A DNA stretch of 51,936 bases from Phormidesmis priestleyi ULC007. GTDB lineage: Bacteria > Cyanobacteriota > Cyanobacteriia > Leptolyngbyales > Leptolyngbyaceae. Below, piece by piece: positions 43,990 to 51,009 of the stretch. The translations under genes were made by a program, and so were the position numbers. The stretch spans positions 1-51,936 of the forward strand of contig NZ_MPPI01000035.1 in assembly GCF_001895925.1 (NCBI RefSeq), read 5' to 3'. The notes beneath the pieces were generated by a model that was given only the letters and a program-made list of their open reading frames with translations, was not told the DNA's origin and did not search any database. Position 1 is the first letter of the stretch. Each line of letters starts with the position of its first letter.

Positions 43990-45194
43990 TGCTCCGAAGC
44001 TTGATTTGACGGGCGATCGCTGGAGTCGTGGTTAGCGTAATAGTGCTGAAGCCATTCATCCAACTCAGCCCCCATGACATTTATCACGTTGGAACTAACA
44101 GAAATATGTAAGTCCTGACTCCAACGCACTAATTTCAGCAATAATGTTTCTCGCGTTTTCGTCAATTTGCGAGAAACGGTATATTGCTGTATCTCAAGTT
44201 GTTTGGCAATTTGTTGTTGGGTCAACTGCTGCTGATAATAAAGCGCTAATAGTTTTTGCGTTGTGGCATCCAGCGAGGCAATGCCATCCACCAACACTTG
44301 AGCAATCTCACTGTGTTGGGTCTGACGCTGCTGATTTTCTTCTTCAACAATCAGCGTTTCTAACAGTGAATTGCTGTCATTGACCAAATTATCCTGCAAC
44401 TCACTCGATTCGCGATCGCCCCTGGGTGCATTCAGCGAGGCCACTGAGGGATACAGACTATTTCGCACTCGACTCGCACAGTACAACAGCCAGCGCTCTA
44501 ACTCAACCGCAGTCGTCATCGTCCATTCTGGCGATCGGGCATGATTATAGCGATCGACCATCACTTGCCAGGTTTCCGAGTCAGGCGCAGTCGATCGCCG
44601 CAAACCAGGCGTTTTCGCAGGTTTATAACTTGCCTCAAAGCATTGCCATGCCAACACAAGCTGATCAATTCTCATGCGGCTCAGTCCTTCTTGCTGCAAC
44701 ACTTCGATTAATCGCTTGCGGCTAAGTTTGAGCAACAGTCCCCACTCGTTGCACAGATCAATTTCGCGCCGTTGTCTGAGCCAATCGCGAACCACATTTC
44801 CAAAAGCAGTACTCGCGTAGGTTTTTAGGGTTGCTCGACCACTGACTTCACAAGCTTTGAGAATTTTGGGAACGGACGCGATCGCAATCTGAAAAAAATC
44901 TGCAATCTGACTGGCTCTTTGAGACTGAATGACTTTTTGAACGCTCCAATAGCAAGCTTCTTGTAGATAAGCAGAGAGATGCCCGATCGCCAGCGATCGT
45001 GGCTCTTCGGCTTCTGCCTGAGCGCATTGATGCCAAAATCTTTCCCAAAAGGCAGGTTCCGCCTCTGGTCGGTTTTGAATCTGCTGCTTGATACTGCGCT
45101 GAAGTTTTGCATCCACACTCCAGCAAGTCGCTACATTCGATTCAAACTGAAGAAATGTCGAAAACAGATCGGTGATGCTGTGACGAGCGTGCAT
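43986..45194 (-). CDS. sigma-70-like factor, divergent
   Basis: The 402-residue protein ends in a clear sigma region 4 helix-turn-helix (about 303-355: LDATTQKLLALYYQQQ, then LTQQQIAKQLEIQQYTVSRKL). Residues about 70-145 resemble a diverged region 2 with YASTAFGNVVRDWLRQRRE. It is larger than a typical ECF sigma factor (about 200 aa) and has no region 1.1 or clear region 3, so it is an atypical cyanobacterial group 3-like factor. It should direct RNA polymerase to a special promoter set. I choose ATG 45194 (after GGTGAGG) over the TTG at 45200. It begins 10 bases after the upstream CHAT gene. Confidence 0.8.
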   Translation of the reverse strand: MHARHSITDLFSTFLQFESNVATCWSVDAKLQRSIKQQIQNRPEAEPAFWERFWHQCAQAEAEEPRSLAIGHLSAYLQEACYWSVQKVIQSQRASQIADFFQIAIASVPKILKACEVSGRATLKTYASTAFGNVVRDWLRQRREIDLCNEWGLLLKLSRKRLIEVLQQEGLSRMRIDQLVLAWQCFEASYKPAKTPGLRRSTAPDSETWQVMVDRYNHARSPEWTMTTAVELERWLLYCASRVRNSLYPSVASLNAPRGDRESSELQDNLVNDSNSLLETLIVEEENQQRQTQHSEIAQVLVDGIASLDATTQKLLALYYQQQLTQQQIAKQLEIQQYTVSRKLTKTRETLLLKLVRWSQDLHISVSSNVINVMGAELDEWLQHYYANHDSSDRPSNQASEQ

Positions 45195-45204
45195 GATCAA
45201 AACC

Positions 45205-46527
45205 TCACCACGGATTTCCTACTAGGGTAAAGGCTGCCCAGTGATAGGGGTGAGATAAGTTTGTACTAGATGCGATCGCTTGAGTCGGTAAATCTTTGGG
45301 GTGCAGCCGATTATGCAGCATCTCAAGCTGGGCAAATCTGAGCGCTTCCGCCTTGATGGTCGCAGTTTTGAGCTGACGATAAAATGCCTGCATCAAGAGT
45401 GGAGTGCTGAGATCGCTGACTGACCATAAGGACGCGATCGCCGCTTTGCTGCCTGCTTGCACCGCTAATCCTGCAAATCCTAGCTCGGCGTTGCGATCGC
45501 CTAAGGCAGTTCGACAAGCACTCAAAACCAGGAGTTGCACGGGCGGCTGCTGCAATCCTAATTCTTGAAGCTGATCGAGGCGAAGCTGTTGATTCCAAAA
45601 CTGAATATAAGAGCGATCGATCGTTCCGGCGGCAAACTCAGCGTGAGTCGCAAAATGCACAATGCTATAGGGAAAGCTGGCTCTCTGTTGACGGAGATTT
45701 TTGAGCGTAAAGTCTTGATTGAGCAGTTGTTTGCCATTCCAGGGCGGTTGAGTGATGGCCGCGAGTTCGAGCGGCACACCGGGCAAGGCAGGCTGATTGT
45801 TAAACGTTGAGGCTCCCATTGCCAACACTTGAGTTTGAGAAGAGTTGCGAGCTGCGCGATCGAGCAAATTAAAAGCGGGAATGATTGCCAATTGATATTT
45901 CTCAATCAAAAACTGTTTTCCGTCGTGCAGCGCCGCGATCGGGAGGCTCCGCAGCCCGCTTCCTAAGCAAAAAATCAGGAGATCGGTATTCCCTAACTCT
46001 GGGGCAATGGAGCCAATCAGCCATTGATATAGCTGTTGTCCTGGCTGAAGATATTCATCGGGTTCTGAATCGGGACGCAGAATGCCCATCCGAAATGCCT
46101 GAATCGTTTCCAGCAATCGCGCTTGATTAGCGGCGGGCACTTTTTTCTGAATCAGCTTTCCAGTCTCTAAAACGAGAATTACGTCTAAGCGATCGGGCTG
46201 CGGAATTGCATAGATCAGGGCCGCATGATGCTTCGTTTGTTGATTAATTTGTGCCAGCGATCGCGCAATCTGTGCTGCCGGAAGAATCTCACTGGTCAGT
46301 TTTCCTTGAAAGTAGTCTTCATACTGCTTTTTCCAACGTTGCTCAACTTGCTCGATCGTCGCTGCAACATCAGAAGACTGAGCAGGTTGCGAAATAGGGG
46401 ACGGGGCGATCGGCGGGTCGCATAACTCTGAGTTAGCCGCAAATTCAGCCTTTCCACTCTGAGCCAGAATTCCCACAAGAAGGCAGATTACCAAAGACAG
46501 CAGCACCCAAGGTTGAAGTTTTCGCAT
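45205..46527 (-). CDS. exported or membrane-anchored CHAT-domain protease-like protein
   Basis: The 440-residue product has a signal peptide or anchor (about 6-27, ending AQSG) and a helical spacer (about 50-100). A CHAT domain follows with the dyad His295 in HFATHAEF and Cys338 in LSACRTALGD, both well conserved. It lacks the TPR repeats that usually precede CHAT in cyanobacteria. CHAT proteins are caspase-like cysteine peptidases. With its signal sequence this one would act outside the cytoplasm, unlike the CHAT domain of the CHAT-CHASE2 protein. ATG 46527 is preferred to the codon at 46542. It is the first gene of the five-gene operon. Confidence 0.85.
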   Translation of the reverse strand: MRKLQPWVLLSLVICLLVGILAQSGKAEFAANSELCDPPIAPSPISQPAQSSDVAATIEQVEQRWKKQYEDYFQGKLTSEILPAAQIARSLAQINQQTKHHAALIYAIPQPDRLDVILVLETGKLIQKKVPAANQARLLETIQAFRMGILRPDSEPDEYLQPGQQLYQWLIGSIAPELGNTDLLIFCLGSGLRSLPIAALHDGKQFLIEKYQLAIIPAFNLLDRAARNSSQTQVLAMGASTFNNQPALPGVPLELAAITQPPWNGKQLLNQDFTLKNLRQQRASFPYSIVHFATHAEFAAGTIDRSYIQFWNQQLRLDQLQELGLQQPPVQLLVLSACRTALGDRNAELGFAGLAVQAGSKAAIASLWSVSDLSTPLLMQAFYRQLKTATIKAEALRFAQLEMLHNRLHPKDLPTQAIASSTNLSHPYHWAAFTLVGNPW

Positions 46528-46624
46528 TGCATTAAACAGCAAATTGAAGATATAGATCTACGTCGTATTCTATCTAAAGATTTTTTACCCTCGCTGATTC
46601 AAACACAATTGTTGAGCATAGTGG

Positions 46625-46816
46625 TTAGGGCTGTTCAATCCTAGTGCGATACATGGGTGGCACTCTAACGCAATGAGGGTCAAGGAAATCGATTAAATCG
46701 ATCAGCTTGCTGTGAAGTACCACAAGCCTCTCCGCCTCAACTTTTGGCATATTTGCCATCACGTCAATATCCTCTCTTAGCTTTGTGAACCAACTCGCAA
46801 ACTCTGGATCGCTCAT
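46625..46816 (-). CDS. small hypothetical protein, 63 aa
   Basis: A frame with ATG at 46816, preceded by a GAAGAAG ribosome-binding sequence (a GTG at 46825 adds three residues), gives a helical, amphipathic product with Trp near residue 9 and a Leu-Ile-rich centre. No family is recognised. It lies upstream of the CHAT operon on the same strand, with about 100 bases between, and could be a small regulator or a spurious frame. Confidence 0.45.
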   Translation of the reverse strand: MSDPEFASWFTKLREDIDVMANMPKVEAERLVVLHSKLIDLIDFLDPHCVRVPPMYRTRIEQP

Positions 46817-46913
46817 CTTCTTCACACTTCATCGCAGTTGGCTTACTGCTATAATTACTTGCATCGTACTTGATCTCGAACACAAGCATATAGCTTTGAA
46901 AATAAAGAATGGA

Positions 46914-46945
46914 AAGCGATCGCTCCCTGCAAGGAACGATCGCTT
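46914..46945 (-). terminator. strong hairpin downstream of hcp
   Basis: On the minus strand AAGCGATCG and CGATCGCTT arms, extended to a 13-bp stem with a 6-base loop, are followed by TTTCCATTCTTTATTTTC. It could be a terminator for hcp, though the T-run is broken. The arms contain the HIP1 octamer, and the hairpin lies right beside repeat copy D. Confidence 0.5.
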
Positions 46946-46948
46946 CAT

Positions 46949-47092
46949 TAGACCTCCTGCATGAATAAAATTCTCGACGTAAACCACCCTGCGATCTCGC
47001 CCCCTAACCCCCAATTCTGGGGGAACCGGAGTTCAAAGTCCCCCAGAATTGGGGGATTTAGGGGGCGTTCCCGAATTCGTGCAGGAGGTCTA
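46949..47092. repeat. dispersed palindromic repeat, family 1, copy D
   Basis: The core at 46999-47066 is as in copies A to C. This copy has its own outer arms at 46949-46966 and 47075-47092 (TAGACCTCCTGCATGAAT and complement, one mismatch), so the whole 144 bases can fold into one long hairpin. It ends 7 bases before the hcp stop codon. Confidence 0.85.
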
Positions 47093-47099
47093 TTAGTGT

Positions 47100-47600
47100 T
47101 TACAAACCTGTTTCGGGGTCGTGTTCAACTGCTGTGGGGTCTACTCCCATTGGGGAAACAATATCGCGGAATAGCGTAATTTGTTGATCAAAAGCTAACC
47201 CTTTGATCTGGTTAAGCAAATCGTTTGCTTCAGAAGAAAGCTCATAACCCGCAGGCATCGGCACGATCGTGCTGTTCTCCATGCCTTGAGCGAGACGATA
47301 CCAAAATAGCAGTTTGGTGGTGTCGCCAAATGCCCCATACATGCGCGTATATTGCGTGTTTTTGCGATTAATCAGATCCCGTTGCACTTCTAACTGTTGC
47401 TCGTGAGATAAGTCTTTGACTTGATTAAAAAGCCCCTCAGCAATATCCGGAGAAACGGTGCTGGCTCCCGGAGCAGCCGGAGTAATTGAGTCACCCATTT
47501 CAGTATAAATAAACCAGAACAAAGCTAGCTGCTGGTCTGTGTCTAAGCTCTGAAAGGCGCTGACTGACTCGTTTTCAGTGTTTGATGTGGTGTATGTCAT
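47100..47600 (-). CDS. hcp: helical carotenoid protein (OCP N-terminal-like)
   Basis: The 166-residue protein matches the N-terminal all-helical domain of the orange carotenoid protein and its free-standing HCP paralogues: DTDQQLALFWFIYTEMGD, TKLLFWYRLAQGME and VPMPAGYELSSEANDLL are characteristic. HCPs bind a keto-carotenoid; most clades quench singlet oxygen and a few interact with phycobilisomes, but the clade cannot be assigned here. There is no C-terminal-domain homologue (CTDH) or full OCP nearby. GAGG five bases before the ATG supports the start. Copy D of the repeat lies immediately downstream. Confidence 0.92.
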   Translation of the reverse strand: MTYTTSNTENESVSAFQSLDTDQQLALFWFIYTEMGDSITPAAPGASTVSPDIAEGLFNQVKDLSHEQQLEVQRDLINRKNTQYTRMYGAFGDTTKLLFWYRLAQGMENSTIVPMPAGYELSSEANDLLNQIKGLAFDQQITLFRDIVSPMGVDPTAVEHDPETGL

Positions 47601-47751
47601 AAAAACCTCATAATTTACCTTCTGAAAGTTATCAAGAGAGTCAACGGTCTTCGCCTCGCTAAGGGGTGACTCTATAACCTAACTTCAGATGGAGGTATCT
47701 ATTACTTTGCTCGATGACAGTTTGAGAGAAACCTTAATCTACAAAAGAATA

Positions 47752-48395
47752 ATGACTCGAAGATTAGAAAATAAAGTAGTGATCGTCACTGGGGCCGGAA
47801 CCGGAATCGGCGAAGCGATCGCCCACAAGTTTGCTAAAGAAGGCGCGAAAGTTATAGTCAATGGATTGCCCAGCGATCCGATCGAAGAAGTTGCAAACGC
47901 CATTCGTCAGTCGGGCGGAACTGCGATCGCCTATGCAGGTGATGTCACTCAAGAAGCAAGCGCTCAAGGAGGGAATTGCGACGATCGCCGATGTCTCTCA
48001 ACCTGAGCAAGTGCAGTCAGCGATCGATAAAATTGCACAACAGTTTGGCACGATCGATATTGTATTCGCCAATGCTGGAATTAATGGAGTTTGGGCACCG
48101 ATCGAAGAACTCACACCCGAAGAATGGGATAAAACCATCAACACGAATCTTAAAGGCACATTCTTAACTGTGAAGTATGCGGTGCCTTATCTTAAGTAAC
48201 AGGGCGGAGCAATTATTGTAACAGCTTCGGTTAACGGCACTCGAATTTTTAGCAACAGTGGCGCGACAGCATATTCCTGCACAAAAGCGGCTCAAGGTGC
48301 GTTTACTGGTAGCATTTTTAGCGTCTGATGCATCGAGTCACATCACGGGCACAGAGGTCTGGATTGATGGCGCAGAATCGCTGTTAAAAGGTTAA
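47752..48395 (+). pseudogene. decayed, apparently chimeric SDR oxidoreductase gene
   Basis: The gene starts MTRRLENKVVIVTGAGTGIG with an intact Rossmann motif. It then shifts frame near 47955, continues as a second SDR-like segment (FANAGINGVWAPIEELTPEEW), and hits TAA at 48197-48199. It carries on in frame with GGAIIVTASVNG and AYSCTKAAQ (the active-site Tyr/Lys region), loses about 60 codons near 48300, and finishes in another frame with LASDASSHITGTEVWIDGAESLLKG. Several hits of this kind rule out a working enzyme. The two halves resemble different SDR subfamilies, so an ancient recombination or a deletion joining tandem SDR genes is likely. The frame count is by eye. Confidence 0.8.
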
Positions 48396-48414
48396 TTTAG
48401 CGTTGCACAATGAG

Positions 48415-48492
48415 AAGATGAAATGGCTGTAGGGGTAGCGCCCCCGTGCCTACCCCTGACGGAGGGCAACCACGGGGGGATTGCTCCTACCC
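48415..48492. repeat. dispersed palindromic repeat, family 2, copy 2
   Basis: About 85 percent identical to 36489-36563, beginning GATGAAATGGCTGTAGGGG in both. It sits between the SDR pseudogene and the GH31 gene. An open frame from 48446 that continues into GH31 is an artefact of this repeat. Confidence 0.85.
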
Positions 48493-48541
48493 AAATCATC
48501 CGTCCGTTCGCAATGCTGTTAAATCATTAGAACTATTCTTC

Positions 48542-50890
48542 ATGCCACAAGTCTTTGGAAAACTGCCGACTACCGATCAGCCCTGGTCAATTTTAGGAGA
48601 TTTACAACGCTTCAATCTTGAGAATCGCCACCTTCACCTTGACTGCGGAGAGGCTCAACTTAGACTCAGCATTCTCTCTCCTAAGTTGATTCGAGTTCGG
48701 TTAGCGCCCCAGGGAGAGTTTTTGCCCCGGCGATCGTGGGCAGTCACCCGTGACGATGATCAGTGGGAGATCCCTCAATTCGAGGTGCAGCAAACCGATG
48801 ACGCGATCGTCATTCAAACCGATCAAATCTGCGTCAAAATTCAGCGACATCCTTGCCAAATTACCTGCTATGACTTGCAGGGTCAACCATTTGCTCACGA
48901 TGCTGAAATGGGCTGGAGAACCGGGCAAGTTGCGGCTTGGAAAACGATTCACACAGACGATCACTTTTATGGGTTTGGAGAGCGATCGGGGCTTTTAGAC
49001 AAACGCTACGAAATTAAAACTAATTGGACGATTGACGCATTAGATTATTCGTCAATCAATGATGAAATGTATCAAGCGATTCCGTTTTTTATAACGCTGC
49101 GGACTGGTTTGGTTTATGGCATTTTTCTCAACTCAACTTATTGGAGTCAGTTTGATTTAGGAGCTACAAAATCAGATGTATGGCAGATGCAAACCAACAG
49201 TCCTGAACTGGACTATTACATTATTTATGGAACAACTCCTGCCGACATTCTCGACACCTACACTCAACTGACTGGACGGATGCCCCTGCCGCCAAAATGG
49301 GCGTTGGGCTATCACCAATGTCGCTGGAGTTATGAATCAGAAGAAGTAGTACAGAAAATTGCCCAAGAGTTTCGCGATCGTCAAATTCCTTGTGATGTAA
49401 TTCACTTGGATATTGACTATATGCACGGCTATCGGGTGTTTACTTGGAGTCCGAAGCGATTTCCTGATCCTGCTAAACTGATCGGCGATTTGAAGCAGGC
49501 AGGATTTAAAGCGGTGACGATCGTCGATCCAGGCGTTAAATACGAACCCGATGGTGACTATTCGGTCTATCACGAAGGGTTAGGAAACGAGTATTTTGTT
49601 CGTGGTGCTGACGGCAAATTGGTCTATGGCTATGTTTGGGCAGATAAGTCTGTGTTTCCCGATTTCTTGCGTCCAGAAGTGCGCGAGTGGTGGGGCAACT
49701 ATCAAAAAGTGCTGACCGATGCGGGCATTGCTGGCATCTGGAACGACATGAATGAGCCGACTTTAGACGAGCGTCCGTTTGGTGACGAAGGCAAGAAAAT
49801 CTTCTTTCCGTTAGATGCGCCTCAAGGCCCGATCGCAGAAGGGGGAACACACGCCGAAACGCATAACCTGTATGGATTAACGATGTCACGATCGGCCTAT
49901 CAGGGCTTAGAACAACTGCGCCCCAACCAACGATCGTTTGTGTTGACCCGATCGGGCTTTGCCGGAATTCAGCGCTGGTCTGCGGTGTGGATGGGCGACA
50001 ACCAATCCCTTTGGGAGCATTTAGAAATGTCGCTGCCAATGCTCTGCAATACGAGTTTGTCGGGGGTCGCTTTTGTGGGGGCAGACATCGGCGGGTTTGC
50101 TGGAAACGCAACACCAGAGTTGTTCGCTCGATGGATGCAGATTGGAATGCTGTATCCCTTTATGCGCGCTCATTCGGCACTGAAATCAAACCTTCATGAG
50201 CCGTGGATGTTTGGCGATCGCGTTGAGCAAATTTGCCGACAATACATCGAATTGCGCTATCAACTGTTGCCCTATCTCTACACGCTATTTTGGCAATCTA
50301 CTACGACTGGCGCAGCAATATTACGTCCGTTGCTTTATGACTATCACAACGATCCTAAAACCTATGCACTACACGATCAGGTAATGTTGGGCGCGTCGAT
50401 TATGGCGGCTCCGATCTGCCGTCCTGGAGTAGAGTATCGGGCAGTTTATCTACCCGAAGGCGTTTGGTATGACTGGTGGAGCGGCGATCGCTACCAAGGC
50501 AACACTTCTATTCTCGCCCACGCCCCACTCGAACGAATGCCGCTCTATATCAAAGCTGGGTCAATCATTCCGATGCAGCCTGTAATGCAATTTGTAGATG
50601 AACACCCGATCAAGCAACTGCGCCTAAAAGTTTGGTCAGGCGATGGAGAATTCACCTTGTATGAAGATGACGGGGAGAGTTTTGAGTTTCGATCGGGTGC
50701 TTGGGCAACCACAACCTATCGAGTCAGAGAAGTAGACACAGCAGTGATCGTTGAAGTTGAAGCGCGTCAGGGTGACTGGAATGTTGGCGATCGAGCAGTC
50801 ATCGTAGAGTTAGTCGGCGTAGGAGAACAATCCTTTATCGACAACGGCAACATCCAGCGATTAGAATTCATCGCATTGAATGCGACTTGA
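48542..50890 (+). CDS. GH31 alpha-glucosidase
   Basis: The 782-residue protein has the GH31 catalytic nucleophile Asp402 in GIWNDMNEPT and the acid/base region RSGFAGIQRWSAVWMGDN with Asp486. The N-terminal galactose-mutarotase-like domain (about 25-235) and a C-terminal beta domain (about 640-782) complete the usual fold. GH31 enzymes hydrolyse terminal alpha-1,4 and related glucosides, or alpha-xylosides, with retention. It has no signal peptide and so should act in the cytoplasm, perhaps on glycogen-derived oligosaccharides. ATG 48542 is chosen because the upstream open frame (from 48446) lies in repeat family 2. A long hairpin follows the stop. Confidence 0.92.
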   Translation: MPQVFGKLPTTDQPWSILGDLQRFNLENRHLHLDCGEAQLRLSILSPKLIRVRLAPQGEFLPRRSWAVTRDDDQWEIPQFEVQQTDDAIVIQTDQICVKIQRHPCQITCYDLQGQPFAHDAEMGWRTGQVAAWKTIHTDDHFYGFGERSGLLDKRYEIKTNWTIDALDYSSINDEMYQAIPFFITLRTGLVYGIFLNSTYWSQFDLGATKSDVWQMQTNSPELDYYIIYGTTPADILDTYTQLTGRMPLPPKWALGYHQCRWSYESEEVVQKIAQEFRDRQIPCDVIHLDIDYMHGYRVFTWSPKRFPDPAKLIGDLKQAGFKAVTIVDPGVKYEPDGDYSVYHEGLGNEYFVRGADGKLVYGYVWADKSVFPDFLRPEVREWWGNYQKVLTDAGIAGIWNDMNEPTLDERPFGDEGKKIFFPLDAPQGPIAEGGTHAETHNLYGLTMSRSAYQGLEQLRPNQRSFVLTRSGFAGIQRWSAVWMGDNQSLWEHLEMSLPMLCNTSLSGVAFVGADIGGFAGNATPELFARWMQIGMLYPFMRAHSALKSNLHEPWMFGDRVEQICRQYIELRYQLLPYLYTLFWQSTTTGAAILRPLLYDYHNDPKTYALHDQVMLGASIMAAPICRPGVEYRAVYLPEGVWYDWWSGDRYQGNTSILAHAPLERMPLYIKAGSIIPMQPVMQFVDEHPIKQLRLKVWSGDGEFTLYEDDGESFEFRSGAWATTTYRVREVDTAVIVEVEARQGDWNVGDRAVIVELVGVGEQSFIDNGNIQRLEFIALNAT

Positions 50891-50940
50891 GTTGAAACGC
50901 GATCGCTTTTAGGGACTTGCTGAGAAATAAAGTCCCAGGC

Positions 50941-50995
50941 ATTCTAGAAGGTAGGAGATGGGGAATTACCCTGCTCCTAATCCAACCTCTAGAAT
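50941..50995 (+). terminator. long imperfect hairpin after the GH31 gene
   Basis: ATTCTAGAAGGTAGGAG and CTCCTAATCCAACCTCTAGAAT arms pair with one bulge and an internal loop, starting about 50 bases past the GH31 stop. There is no T-run. It could be a terminator-like element or part of an insertion-sequence end. Confidence 0.4.
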
Positions 50996-51009
50996 AGGAA
51001 ACTTTAGGA

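Noticed and set aside
48446-48541. Upstream extension of the GH31 gene (32 extra codons)
   Set aside because: It lies in palindromic repeat family 2 and encodes a low-quality Pro/Gly-rich stretch. The ATG at 48542 starts conserved GH31 sequence.
49536-50114. Minus-strand ORF of 192 aa opposite GH31
   Set aside because: A shadow of a strongly coding GH31 frame; its Arg/Pro/Ser-rich product has no family and no promoter.
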